Source of the DNA: Diaporthe sp. PMI_573
Lineage: Eukaryota; Ascomycota; Sordariomycetes; Diaporthales; Diaporthaceae
Assembly (NCBI GenBank): GCA_021399435.1
Contig: JAJTUP010000099.1
Location: 62,001 to 126,000 of the forward strand
Direction: 5' to 3'
DNA: 64,000 nucleotides
In this document: one piece after another, positions 21,563-33,577 of the stretch
Layout of the letters: every line of letters starts with the position of its first letter
Numbering within the stretch: position 1 is the stretch's first letter
Notes under the pieces: model-generated
Told to the model about the DNA's origin: nothing
Databases searched by the model: none
Seen by the model: the letters and a program-made list of their open reading frames with translations, nothing else
Position numbers and translations under genes: made by a program

Positions 21563-22366
21563 GTAAGTTTCATAAGCCCTCCAGTACTTGGCAGAAAAGC
21601 GCTAACCGCGTCGCCAGTGCCACCTCGCACCACGACGATGACAGCGGTACCAGCCCGACCGTGTTCAAGGGGATTCCCGACGCGATCCGGACCTCGTTGT
21701 TTACCATGTATACATCACGGTCGCGGCAGTGGATCATCTTACACGCTAGCCCTAACGTCCTCGACGGAGAACTCGAGCACGAAGTCGAGCGAACCGATCC
21801 GATTGGTTTTCATATGGATGACGTGCTTATCCCCATATTGTAGCTCGGCGTCGGCATTCCCATCGCCTACCAGGTATGTAATGGAATGGGACTCATTCAA
21901 ATTTTGCGGCATAAGGACGTAAGATTGTGGATAAATAAAGATGTTGCAGACTTTGTTTCCTTGGAACTGGCGCGATCGGGCCGAGCAGATTGGCAGATCA
22001 ATGCGAAGAAAATGACAATCCTAGGACGACGCACGTTGTTGGACATTAACTTCTTCAAAGTCAATCGCCGAGCGTGTGAGGCTGGTGAGGTTGGTGCTCC
22101 TATAAACAGCTTCCATCAGGCAGCGCTGTCAATGATCCCGGCCATCCTTCCAGATGGTGGAGCTCCCCTTCTTTCTGGGGTAGACATCTCGGGCCAAGAA
22201 CACCATCCACCAATCGTGTTAAGCTCCGTAACCGTTGCCAGCCTCCTTCTTTTGTTGCTGCACACCACATCGCGTCGCGGTTGCCGTGGCATCGCGTACG
22301 AGCTAGTTCCATTGGTTCATAGCCGTAGGGCAGTTTGACCCTCTGTATTATGTTGAAGGCCCATAG
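21563..22366. other. Degenerate sequence, possible kinase remnant
   Basis: Apart from the possible kinase-related stretch at 21700-21850 (-), I see no gene. The 3' side ends at a hAT-type terminus at 22367. Confidence 0.35.
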
Positions 22367-23113
22367 TAGGGATGCCCAGGTACATGTACGAGACCTTTCG
22401 TACAGTGTACGAGTACGAGAAGGTTCGTACTCGTACATGTACTCGTACATTTTGAGTAAAAGTGACTTTGTCCAATTGCCGTTTTAGGTTTAGTGTCAGG
22501 GGCTGCCGGCCGGGCTTGCATGGCTGCCCAACCGCGACTTTCCGGCCATATCATCTTCGCCCAGCCACCAAATCTGGATCTTTTCTCCCTTAAACCCCCC
22601 TGCGAAGCTATCACGATGGCTAAAGACAGCGAGAGACACTTTATTTTCGTCCGCGCCACGCCTACGGGCAAGAGTACAGTCTCCCGATGCAAATACTGCT
22701 CCAAAGAGGTTACGTGGACCTCAAACAGCCGTCTCAGCGACCACCTCGCAAAGTGTGAAGATTTTAGGAAGAAGCATCCAGTCCAAGCCAAGTTGAAGGA
22801 GAAATCTCAAGCAAAGCTAACAGATACGGGTATTACGGCTCTGCCAATTGAGCAGTCAAAGAAGCTACAATATCTCGCATCTAATGCAGTAATCGCCAGC
22901 GGCCGACCCTTCTCCCTCTTTGAGCACAGCGCCTGGGACGCCTTCTTCAATAAGGGTATTCCCGGCTTCAAGCCTCCTGATCGAAAAGCCGTTACTCGCC
23001 TCCTTCCAACTATCTACAAGAGTTATCGTGACGAGGTATTAAAGAAGCTTCGCGTAGCTCCGCGCCTCAACCTGGGTGATCAACGATTCTTTCCATATGC
23101 GGGTATATTATAG
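22367..23113 (+). mobile_element. hAT 5' end with BED-finger transposase N-terminus (hAT-4)
   Basis: The terminus TAGGGATGCCCAGG starts at 22367, followed by a palindrome-rich segment of GTACGAG/CTCGTAC units (22376-22455). A transposase start at 22616 (MAKDSERHFIFVRATPTGKS) follows, with a BED zinc finger (CKYCSKEV...HLAKCEDF) and ~160 codons in total. The frame stops at 23113 before the catalytic core, and no core is found after it. This is a 5'-end fragment of a hAT family different from hAT-1 to hAT-3. Confidence 0.72.
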
Positions 23114-23824
23114 ACGACATCGGTGTTCCAATAATGGGAGTCAATCTTTGACCAGACTCGGCCCAACTGGAGACTTTTGCTGCCAGCAGCCAGCAGTAAT
23201 ACTGAAAGCAGCAATTAAGACATCCTTGCCAACTGACAAAAATATCTGCTTCAGTGGGGGTTGGGAAGCGTTTTGAATGAGCCTCTGAAGGTGTTCTCGA
23301 TTGTCCATAGAAGGGTTTTTAGTCTCCCAAGGTGGAACTTCCTGGTTCAATCTGGATAAATATGAAACCAGTGGGGTTGATGATGAGAAGATAGCGCTAA
23401 CGCAGATATCTAGTTGCGTGTATAAGAATTGCAAAATGCTTAATGCACCGGTGCATAGCCAGAAGCAGCATTTCCTCCAGCCGTCTCTTCGAGGTAGTTA
23501 GAGTTAGAGTGATAGGTCAGGAAACATATTCCGTAAGTTTCACGTCGGTATGCGTTTAGTAATGGTAGAGTTCGCTGACAAGGATGTAATCTTCTGGAAA
23601 CATCATAGGGAGCAGGCCCCTTCATGGGAGGGTATCATGCCTAGAATATATATACTCCCTACAAGCCCACCGCATTGGCCACACTCCACAGCCTCCGTAA
23701 TTCCTGCAGGCACCAGTTAATTCGCCTCGTGTTTGGCCAATCGGGCACGTAAAGTTGAGTGGGCACCTAGGTACGTAGGCACGTACCAGGTAGTACGGAG
23801 GCAGTTTCCCATGTTTCCATTCGT
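23114..23824. other. No recognisable gene
   Basis: Both strands have frames under 100 codons without domains. Part may be decayed hAT-4 interior. Confidence 0.4.
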
Positions 23825-24295
23825 TTGCAAAAACAACCCACTGAGGTGCTCGTTTTCATGCACGCAGCTGACCCTCCTGTCTCCATGTTAACCACCCGCG
23901 CCTCAATACGTTCCCCTATCGCATCATGGCAACTGCCACCAAAACCCGATGTGGATGATGCGGAATTGAAACAACTCGTCCAAGACCTCCGCGCCAATAA
24001 AAATGGCGAAGGAAGGATCAAGTGGGAAGGACTGTACGAAACGGTCTGGATTGCCCTTTGGGAGCGGCTCCCAGGCAAACTCCCAATAAATAAAGCGTTG
24101 CTCTGTTATTGTGCGCTCATTATCCTGGCGATTGCTGTCGTAGGCACCTTCTTTTTCGTCTTGGCCATGTGTGTTAGAACGATTCAAATCTATAACCCCG
24201 CCAACAGGAAAGTGTCAACGGGTGTTATCCGTGATAAATGTCCTGGCTGTAAGAAAGGAATCATTGATGTGTCGCAAAAGTTATTGAGGAACTAG
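23825..24295 (+). CDS. Hypothetical single-pass membrane protein
   Basis: 156 codons from the first start; the Met before LTTRASIRSP is an alternative. An acidic/polar N-terminal half (DVDDAELKQLVQDL) precedes one strong membrane segment at about residues 90-115 (CYCALIILAIAVVGTFFFVLAM). A short tail contains CPGCKKG, a possible metal-binding pair. I do not recognise the family. Amino-acid composition and the clean membrane segment argue for a real gene, but no intron, homolog or promoter supports it. Confidence 0.35.
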   Translation: MQKQPTEVLVFMHAADPPVSMLTTRASIRSPIASWQLPPKPDVDDAELKQLVQDLRANKNGEGRIKWEGLYETVWIALWERLPGKLPINKALLCYCALIILAIAVVGTFFFVLAMCVRTIQIYNPANRKVSTGVIRDKCPGCKKGIIDVSQKLLRN

Positions 24296-25295
24296 GCGAC
24301 CTGGCGCAAGGCCGGATCCCAATATCTTGGACCTGGATCTCTTGAACGGCTCGAACATGTATTGTTCTGCTGATTTGCTGGCCGCTCCTCAGTGCAGAAA
24401 GCCTCAAAACTTTAGATCGATTTTTATGAAAACGGAGATTCGCACAACCACAATCGGAGGGTGCACAACTTTTTCTGACTCAGCACGCTGCAGCCAATCA
24501 GAGCGTCCCATTTTACGTCGATTTACCACCCATCATCGTGCGTTTTGTATCCTCGGCCATATGCACTGCATAATATCCTCCACCCACAAACTTCAACCCA
24601 CCCGCCAACCACCCACGCTTCGTCAAATCGACTAATTGCTTCTTGGTCTCCTGATCAGGACAACAATGTCGTCTGTACCCATGGAAACTTGCGTGAGGCG
24701 CAAAGAGCGAAGAGACGACCACGCTAGAGTCTATTCCGCGTCATAAGCATGGCCCAAAAGCCAGTTAGTGGCTTCGCACGCCTATATAGTTCTCCGGCAT
24801 CGGTGAAGTCCAGAAAATCGGCAATTGGCACACCGCCCTTGTCGTCAATGGAAGGGCTGCAGGGGCTGTCGCGGTCATCCAAACGGTAAGCTTCGACCCC
24901 GTCGTCCTCTGGATACCAATCCCTTTGAGGTCTGTATTGCGATGATGTCCACCTCTGGTATTTGAAATATACAGTTGCGGCGTTTCTCCTTTTTCGCATG
25001 CTTAACTAGGCTAGGTAGATGTGTGTTGTATTTCATTTCCTTGCAATAATATTTGTTGGCTTGCACGGTTGTGTTTTCCATGTGTTGATCAGTTGTTGAT
25101 GCTGCCAGTCCGAAGTGTGAGCCCAGTTGAGGCGCACGGGCCAGGGCTTCAGCCCAGAAAACCATGGTCCGTGCCCCATCCCGGCTGACATAATATGCAA
25201 CCGTCTGAAACCATAGCAACCGCACGCTTGTATTGACTTGGTCGAGTCCGTCATCATGCCCCACCATTTTGTCACAAGCACTTGACCATCTAGCA
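24296..25295. other. No recognisable gene
   Basis: Frames on the minus strand (24724-25354) have no recognisable domain. The last ~100 bp should contain the leader of the HNH gene. Confidence 0.4.
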
Positions 25296-26287
25296 ATGCC
25301 CGCATTCACCGCCAGCCAGCGTGAGCTGGGATGGAATGTCAGGATCATTCTCAATGCAAGAATAACTACATCTCTGGCTGGCTTCTATCAGCAGGATGAT
25401 TTTGTCACTGTCGGAGAGCTTCGGCGCGAACTCGATCTCTGCTTCCGGCTCGATGACGACGGTGGACAGCGGCGGCCAGCCCTCATTTCTGCACAAAGCA
25501 TTGGTACTGTGATTATCCTCGACAAGAACGATTCTGCTCCCTTTCCGACTCCGCTCCCGAATACCACATCCGACTATTACCTCGTCTCTCATGATCCAAG
25601 TTGCCAAGACACACGGAGAAATCATTCCACAGAAAGTATGTCTGGCCTAGAAATTTTGCTGTGGCGGGTAGATGTTTGTTACTGACCTTCCCTCTAGGTA
25701 ACTGTATCTGTCTACAAGGGCGACCACCGCGACGAAATGACCCCCGTTATCTACCGATAGGGAAGGCTTCTGATGATCCTTTCATCAAGACTGTACCCAT
25801 CCGAGGGAAAAAGCGCCTGCGTACTGCCTCTTCATCTCCCAGCCGAAGCGCCTCGCCGACTAAGGGTAGCGAGGAAATAGGAGATGATGATGGGTTTCCA
25901 GAAACAATCATACCTAAGGAGGAGGCAGCACAAACAATAAGCGAGTTCCGACAGAACGTCATCAGTGCAGGGAATTCGCGATGTGCCGTTACTGGCAAAG
26001 GCAGCGCTTGGTGGGCTGGGGACTGTATTGGCCCAGGTGTTCAGGCTGCCCACATCGTTCCCCAGGTACACTGGAACGTGTATCCTGACAAGGACCAAGG
26101 GGTTGCTGCCATCGATTGGCTGCAGCTTGGTGACAACGGGCGAGGCCTTAGCAGGGATGTTGCCCAGGTATACCGCGTTGTGACTGCGGGTGGGATTGCG
26201 CAGGCATGTTCGGTCAGCGGGGTGAACAATCCTGGTCAGGCGCTAAGCGTACCGTATGCTGCCCAGTATTGGTTTTATAGTGCCTGA
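25296..26287 (+). CDS. Fungal HNH-type nuclease-domain protein, C-terminally altered
   Basis: Exons 25296-25635 and 25698-26287 give 309 aa. The 62-bp intron has GTATGT, ACTGAC and CTCTAG and restores frame exactly. The N-terminal ~100 residues (WNVRIILNARI, DFVTVGELRREL) and the ser/basic linker match the usual layout of fungal HNH_2 proteins. The domain follows: EFRQNVISAGNSRCAVTG with the conserved Cys, then AAHIVPQVHWNVYP with the first His, then NGRGL holding the Asn. The final H-x-LFD-like motif of the family is absent; the sequence there reads RDVAQVYR and ends in 60 unrelated residues. The protein is probably catalytically dead or ends in a read-through tail. Confidence 0.68.
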
Positions 26288-27292
26288 GAACTGTTTAGTC
26301 GTCGAAAAAGTCAAATATCTAAACCTGCGAGGTTTTGGCTACCTATCAGATATTGGCGATTGTTTAGGCTTGTTAGAGATTAAAATTATATTTATAATGG
26401 CTGAGTTTGAAACATTTTAGGATAACTAGAGCTTATACCAAGGGGCAGTATGAGGAAGCCAAGCAACTTTTACAAGACAGCTTTAAATCTTCACACAGAA
26501 ACCACAACGGCAAGTTGCTAAGTTTGCTAAAGTATATGATAGTAAACGGTGATGATTATAGGGAGTGTCGGAGGAGCGTAGTCGGAAACTCAGAGGCCAG
26601 TGAGGCCTGAGAATGGACAAGCCCTACAGACCATTTATTAAGTTCAAAGCCGCGTGACGAGAGTTGGCATAACTGATGCGATGAAATTAGGCCGAGGCTA
26701 CCAGCAAGGCAATCAAGCAAGACAGGGCTAGTCGAGCACTCACTCTCCAGCTGCCTGCGCCCCAGCGCCAGGGCGCCCACGTGCGGGTACGTGGGCACGA
26801 GGTCGCCGTACGCCCTCCGCGCCGCCGCAATCGTGGCCCTATCCACGGGATCAAACGTGAACCAAAACAGCGTCATGCGGGCGTCAGCGCCGTCGTCGTC
26901 GGTGCCGGGCCCCCCCCCCTGCTCCTCCTCCACCACCTACACCATGTAGCTGTCGGCGAACTGGAAATTGGAGAGACAGGCGTGAGCGGCGCGTGATGAT
27001 GACGACGACGAGTAGGCCTCCAGGCAGAAGGCAAATTTTGACAATTCAAAACACTTTTAAACAGAACATCCTGGGTTCTTGGGTGCAGAATTGCTGGGCT
27101 CCGAATTGAACATTGGAAATCCTTAAATAAGCTAACTATAGGACATAAATTTGACTTGACATTTTTACTAGCAGCTTACTTATTAAACTATTTCGGCATT
27201 GCTTACATTAAACCATGAATTATCACCTGATCGTTCACTTAAGGAAGCCAAGACTGGTCTTCTTAAATAAGCTTTAAAGTTAGGACTAACTA
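26288..27292. other. Mostly without genes; weak minus-strand fragment at 26556-26936
   Basis: The minus-strand frame 26556-26936 contains a GC-rich, protein-like stretch (TLFWFTFDPVDRATIAAARR) followed by AT-rich sequence of different composition. It may be a gene fragment, but I cannot name it. A run of nine C lies at ~26910. Confidence 0.35.
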
Positions 27293-28334
27293 ATGGTATC
27301 CTATTTATACTTACTCTCCTACTCTTTGAAATTGCTTTTGAATTCCATTGTCGTGTGTTTCGATCTTGTCAAGATTATTACACCATTGCTGTCGACCGCA
27401 ACCATGAGTACCACGACATTAGCTACAGGTAATGTTCTCGGAACTCTTTGTTTAACAACACCTCAGCTACCCCTAATTGCTGGTATATCTACCGTCTCGG
27501 CAGTGTAAGTTGTGATTGATTCCCTCCTAGTCCATCACTGAACTCATCTAGATTTAGGTACGATCACCCGTTCTGGAACAAGTGCCAGGCACATCTCTTC
27601 TTTTCCAGTCCAGAGTTTAACACTGTCACATTTATCTTTGATCAGGGAGGGTGTTTCGAGCGACAGAGAAATGAATTCCTAGTCCCTGCTGGTGCGCCAA
27701 ATGGAGAGGCTTACGTGATATGGTGAGCCCCCTCCTATGTTCGTACAAGCCACGGACCTCGTTTGCTCATATCAGTTGTAGGGATTGCGAGGGTCTTTCG
27801 CCAACATGTGTCCAAGCTTCTATCTCTCAGGGCCAGGAGAGTGCCGGACTGAGCTCTACACAGAACGGCGACATCATCTGTATGCCAAATCCGTTAAATG
27901 CAGGAGCTCCTTCCGGGAATAGCTCGTCGCAGAGACCTGAGTTGTCACCAACTGGAGCAGCTCGGACGCAGGCTTCTAATTGGAACTGGCCGATGCCATC
28001 TCGCATTCCAAGTGAGGATGTGTCGCGTTTAGTAACAACCCCAGTCCCGGATATAACATCTGAGCCAGCGCCCGTGGCCGTAGATACAAGCACAAGCCGC
28101 ACAGGCTCCCAAATATCAAGCGTGTCTCAGTCTATTGAGACACAGTTCAGTACAAAGACTTCTGATCAGTCCAAAGACAAGACAGATAACGGTATATTTG
28201 GCTTTCCTGGTGTCAGTTCCGCTACTCGCTTATTAACGATACCGGGCTTTAGCTCAAAGGTGCTCACCTTAACTCGGACTATCACAACGCTGCTTACCAC
28301 AACGGTTCCAAGTGCAGACACAAAGGATGAGTGA
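27293..28334 (+). CDS. Probable secreted or surface protein with Ser/Thr-rich tail
   Basis: Three exons, 27293-27504, 27552-27722 and 27782-28334, with introns GTAAGT..CTAG (47 bp) and GTGAGC..TGTAG (59 bp). Both junctions preserve frame. The N-terminus is hydrophobic (YLYLLSYSLKLLLNSIVVC), compatible with a signal peptide or anchor; the later Met before STTTLATG is an alternative if a 5' exon is missing. The core domain reads FWNKCQAHLFFSSPEFNTVTFIFDQGGCFE, then FLVPAGAPNGEAYVIWDC and PTCVQASIS, with paired cysteines of an extracellular beta-sandwich. The last ~130 residues are Ser/Thr/Pro-rich. It resembles cell-wall or secreted proteins of filamentous ascomycetes. No GPI signal is evident. 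Confidence 0.6.
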
Positions 28335-30023
28335 GGAATTCAGTCGAAAGATGATTTAATGTTTTGCAAAACAATAAAGAGGATTGCGGAATTTGAAGCG
28401 GGTTGAATGGTCCTGGCTGGGGAGCGGGATAGGGCGAGCAATCATGACACCCATTGAATGCCTGAACCGTGCCAGCCTTTCAGTTCTAGACGCCGCTCAT
28501 TTGTTATACGATGTAGGAAATAAACAAGTACACAGGAGAAAATTCTTTTAATGGAGCGGAATGTCTATTGTCATGGAAGGGGAACCAGAGCGGACAATCG
28601 AATGGGTGGAGGTGCCGGAGGGAAAAGACCAGAGCAAAGTAAGAGCTGACAACGAAGAGATCAATTCGAGAAGTCGCACGTATAGAGGCAACATCAGGGG
28701 GAGATCTTAGAAAGAACACTCATTACCGGATATTGAGTTAGCCTGATTTTTCATCTTGCGAGATCACTGTCATTACAAAGCTGTTTCAAAGCAATATATG
28801 ATAATAATTTTGCATTTTAATACGTCTGCAATAGTGAGCCTAGGCCTATTCTAGCCCGAACGCCAACGAGGAGTTACTGTGTTTTTCGTATTCACGAGAG
28901 CACCGATGACGAAGAAGTGACTACAACTGGGAATTGGCCTATTAGTCGTCGAAAAGCCTTGATACACCCAGAAATTCAAGCTGACAAGGAGAAACGCCGT
29001 GCTCAAAGAGAGCCGGTTTCTGACGATGAGGTGCCCAAATCTGGGCCACATATCATGGACCTCGCTGACCCCCAATCTACGGCATCAGATCGACTCGAAT
29101 TCAGGAAGATAGGCATCGCATTTGATGCCAAACAAGCCGAATTTGCCCTCGCACACTACCGGCGGCTCTCAATGTTCTACCTGTAATTGAGGAGCAGGGG
29201 CGGGGAGCCAGGGAAAGAGTGAAAGGGATCTGAATTACATTGAGCCATGATGAATATACGAATTGGGTGAATAAGCCCATATAGCATGCCTCCGAGCGAG
29301 TTTTCAAATGGGAGCTGATTGATTGCTAAGGGTGTGTATTATAGCCTCGATCCTGTATGACAATCCTGCTCAAGACTTGTTTCAACCAAGATTGTTCACG
29401 AGTGGCGTTTGTCGTTCTTTCATCCCTGGACTGAGGACAACAGGGGCAAGGTAATTGGGGCCCTGGTTGAATGACGCGCGCATCCCACCTTCCAATATCG
29501 CCGCGAGCCCAGGCATCCTTTTGAAACTGGTGCCTACTGCTCCTGCATATTACGGCATGAGCACCGCGTCTTGGTACCACGGCAGTTTAGAATTAGCAGG
29601 CTGTGAAGATACATTCTTTTTTAAGTCGTCGACATCGCTCGCAATTTGGGCCCTGCCTGAGAACACATCTAGTCTTTCTTGTCCGACAGATTGCTTCAGT
29701 ATAGGTGCTGCTTGATGTCTTTGATGCGTTTGAGATTATATTTCAAACAACCGTAGTGTTTGAGCGGATTAAGTAAGGGATAAGCAAATGGTCTGGATTG
29801 TTCCGCTACTCCCTTTCTAATAATGCTAACTACTTTGTGAAAGGACGACTGTCAGCTCTTGGGCGGAGAGTACTGCGACTGTCCAGGATGACAATTCGAG
29901 CGTGCCGAACATGATAATCGTTATTCTAAAGCAACAGCGGTCCTGGGGCTGAAACGAATAAGTAAGCCATCCTGCAAACACGGCCCAATAGCCGAGATAC
30001 GCCGTGCTGAGGTACCTCATATC
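28335..30023. other. No recognisable gene
   Basis: Short frames only. The plus frame at 28917-29186 is polar and charged but has no known domain. Confidence 0.4.
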
Positions 30024-31129
30024 ATCAGAGATGAATCACAGCTGTCTCAAAATGACTGGGATGTGCTCCAGCGGCTCGAGGAGATCCTAACAGAGTTTGA
30101 AACAGTGGTGAAAACTCTGGAGGGTGATGGCCAAGCTCGAAAACGCAAGCATGGATTTGTCGGCTCTTACGGCAACATATGGGATGTCATCTTAGGGTTT
30201 GAGAGGCTTATGGCTAAGCTTGAAAAGTTTAAGGCCGAGGCCGAGGACTTTCCCGATCCTGACCAATTCAGGATTGGTATCAACTTAGCATGGCAGAAGA
30301 TGGACGAGTACTACTATAGTAAGTTATCTTGGTGGCTATATGGCCAAAGCTGACCATCTAAGAACTCGACGAAACACCTGTCTATTACACGGCCTTGGCG
30401 CTCCATCCCTCTTATGGCTGGGCATGGTTTGAGCAGCAATGGGGGCAGACTCCGACTTGGATTTCGACGGCGAAGACCATGGTGAAGGCAGTTTGGCAGC
30501 AAAACTATTCAGATCTCGTTGTGGCTGATGATTATGACGGCGAGGAAGCGCCGCCTCTAAAAAGGCGCAAGTTTTTCGACCCGTTTGACCATAACGACAG
30601 TTGAAAGCAGCCCTAGCAGCAAAATCGGCGAATTTCTGGCGACGAGTACGAGTCTTGGTGTGCTAATGACGGCGAGCATGTTGAGACCCGAGATCCCGTT
30701 GTATACTGGCATGAGAGGCGACATAGATATCCCCGTCTGTCTCGGATGGCTCTTGATTTTCTCACGGTCCAGGCCATGTCTGCAGAGTGTGAGAGGCTAT
30801 TCTCAGCATCTGGCAGAACGGTCTCGCCACATAGGATAGTTCTCGATGCAGAAATCGTGAGCATGTGTCAGGTACTTCGATCTTGGTATCGCGCAGGCCT
30901 GATGCAACAGATTGACCCCTTGCTGCTGTCGATTCAGGAGGAGGAGGAACTGGTGAATCTGCAGAGTTGTGATGACGACGAAACCATGAAGATGAAGGCC
31001 ACAGCATGGTTAAATGGCCATACAGTGGTGGAGAGCGACGAAGAGACCGAGGAGTTTACTACAGGGGGCTTTGGGATTGTTGCAATGGGGTTTAAAATTG
31101 ACGAAATTGAAATGGAGGATGAGGCTTAG
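30024..31129 (+). pseudogene. hAT transposase C-terminal half (hAT-5)
   Basis: Starting at SQNDWDVLQRLEEIL, the frame carries the second half of a hAT transposase. A 45-48 bp intron near 30318-30362 (GTAAGT, GCTGAC, TAAG) joins WQKMDEYYY to the TPVYYTALALHPSYGW block in frame. After 30600 the reading frame changes, and the dimerisation domain (MSAECERLFSASGRTVSPHR) resumes in another frame. The BED finger and first catalytic block are missing. The sequence is close to hAT-6. Its 3' subterminal region abuts the Vip1 copy. Confidence 0.8.
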
Positions 31130-31140
31130 GCTACTGCAGG

Positions 31141-31262
31141 GGTGATGTCAACGAAATCAACATTGTACACATACACATCACACGATGACCATGTTGATCA
31201 ACATCACGCGAGGTTTGGACGTCATGTCAACATCAACTCCATCCACGTGCCATGTGATGTTG
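31141..31262. repeat. hAT-5 3' subterminal repeats (GTTGAT/ATCAACATCAC units)
   Basis: Repeated ATGTCAAC, TCAACATCAC and GATGTTG units in both orientations over ~120 bp after the hAT-5 stop codon. They end where similarity to Vip1 begins. The start codon and first ~26 codons of the Vip1-like frame are written in this repeat DNA. Confidence 0.6.
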
Positions 31263-33577
31263 TGTGGCATTGATCGGAGCCTTGCTGTCGAGAAAGCCAT
31301 GAAAGCTGGCGGAGAGGATCGCGACAAGCTCAGGGCGCTGCTAAATGTCCTGATCAAGAAAAGCAGCTGGCCAGGCACCAAAGTCCAGATCAAGCCAATG
31401 TTCCGCAAGAAGAACAACGACGAGATGGCTCCAGTTGGTGAGAAGCAAGTGTCTTCCGGGGAGCCGAGCTCACAGACCACCGAGGAAGCACCCGAAGCCT
31501 CAAACTCAGGAAATGGGCTTTCCGGTAAGGAGAACGTGCCGCGCTTCCCTCCCAAGCGCCACGATTCTCTGTCAGGGGTCACCATGTCAAAGATCACAGC
31601 TGCAGAGAACGGCCTCGTACTCGATAAGTTGCAGCTCATTGTGAAGTGGGGAGGTGAGCCTACGCACTCAGCCCGTTACCAAGCGCAAGAACTTGGCGAA
31701 AACATGCGCAACGACCTGGCTATCTTGAACCGTGATGTCCTTGATGAGATACATGTCTTTAGCAGCTCCGAGAGACGAGTGACAACGAGTGCCCAGATCT
31801 GGTCGTCTGCCTTTTTGGACCGCACAGACCTTCCAGAGGATTTCATTCAGATTCGGAAGGACCTTCTGGATGACTCCAATGCTGCGAAGGACGAAATGGA
31901 CAAGGTCAAGAAGAAGCTCAAGGGTCTCCTCCGCAAGGGTAATGAACGACCGCCACAGTTCGCTTGGCCAGAGAACATGCCCGAACCGGCGGAGGTGCAG
32001 ACTCGTGTTGTCCAATTGATGAACTTCCACCGCCGGGTCATGCACTTCAACTTCAGCAAGCTGCGCAGTGGAGCCGTAAACTCGCTCAACGCAGTTTCCA
32101 ACCCAGGTAGCTCAGAAAAGCTCAAAGCTGGCGAGGGTTCGTCCGGCTCCGTTCACTCGATGGCGTCTTCGTTGTCCCAGGTTACGGCGGTCAATGAGAT
32201 TCAAGCCCGATGGTGCTGTGGGGAAGATGCCGAGCTGTTCCGCGAACGGTGGGAGAAGCTGTTCACAGAGTTCTGTGACGGGGAGAAGGTTGACCCGAGC
32301 AAGATCTCCGAGCTATACGACACGATGAAATTTGACGCGCTCCACAACCGTCAATTCTTAGAGTGGGTGTTCAGGCCATCTAAGGAACTAGTCGAGGAGT
32401 TCCGCAAACATGGAGTTGTCGCAACAGACTCAGACGGCAAGTTGGCTCAGACTGGCAAGGAGTCTCAAACCCCACAGCAGCCCGCCAAGTCGTCCGAAGA
32501 TGGCAGGAACGGGGACAAGGGCCCTGCGAGAGATAGTGAAAGAGATGATCATAGGGTCAGGCGGTTGTTCAGAAGGTCATCCGTGGGCAGCAGCATGAGG
32601 AAAGCGGACATTGTGGGGGATGCAGAAAAGTACTTTGGCCTTCAGAGGGGCTCGCCCGAAAGCCAGACCAAGGCGAAGACCGATGATCGTTTCGAGCTAC
32701 TTCGAGAGTTGTACCAGCTTGCCAAGGTCCTGTTCGATTTCATCTGCCCTCAGGAGTACGGGATATCTGACAGCGAAAAGGTATGTGGTTTCTTGCTTCG
32801 TGTGGAATACGGCAGTAGTGCTGATTGTGACATGCACAGCTCGAGATTGGTTTGCTTACCTCCCTCCCTCTCCTGCGAGAAATCGTGTCCGATCTGGAAG
32901 AGATGCAGGCCTCGGATGATGCGAAGTGCTTCTTCTACTTCACTAAAGAATCTCACATCTACACCCTCCTCAACTGCATCCTGGAAGGTGGCATCGAGAC
33001 CAAGATCAAAAGGAGCACCATTCCGGAACTGGACTACCTCTCACAGATCTGCTTCGAGCTTTACGAATCCGAGACCAATCAGCCACAAGGCGCCGCTACA
33101 GGCGAGGGCTATCCCACCTTTAATTACAGCATCCGCATCGCCATCAGCCCGGGATGTCACGTCTATGATCCGTTGGATGTCCAGCTCGACAGCAAGCACT
33201 GCATCAGCTGCGCGCAGAGGAGGACCCTGACGCCACACTGTAACTGGAAGGAGGTCATCGAGACCCTGCGTGCCAAATTCCACACCGTCAAGCTTCCCAA
33301 GAGCTTCGTGGCGGTCAACCTGTCGGACGCATTCTCTTGGTCAGAAAAGCAACAGCTAGATGGCCAGGAATTTCCAGATGCAGGCGACGTCCTGGAAATG
33401 AGGAAAGCGCCTGAACGTGCAAAGGTGGATAAGGAGGCCCAAGAACCCGCTGCGGCAGCGGCAGCGGCACCAGCAGTAACTGAGGAGCTTGCGCAGGTGG
33501 TCTCCGCTGCCGCCGCAGCACAGGACACTGAAGGGGAGGAAGCTACCGCACAGGAGGGTGATGCCTCGGAGACCTAG
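31185..33577 (+). CDS. VIP1: Vip1/PPIP5K phosphatase-like domain, N-terminally truncated
   Basis: Exons 31185-32780 and 32840-33577, with a 59-bp phase-0 intron (GTATGT..CACAG), give 777 aa. From residue ~27 the sequence follows diphosphoinositol-pentakisphosphate kinases (Vip1/Asp1): DKLRALLNVLIKKSSWPGTKVQ, LQLIVKWGGEPTHSARYQ, FDALHNRQFLEWVF, LFDFICPQEYGI, TKESHIYTLLNCILEGG and ISPGCHVYDPLDVQL. Full-length family members have ~1,000 or more residues with an N-terminal ATP-grasp kinase domain, then a histidine-acid-phosphatase domain opening with RHADRTPK. This copy starts after both, so the kinase domain and phosphatase nucleophile are gone. The open frame of 777 codons is otherwise undisturbed. 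The C-terminal tail is Ala/Glu-rich. It is probably a duplicated copy truncated by hAT-5. Confidence 0.88.
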
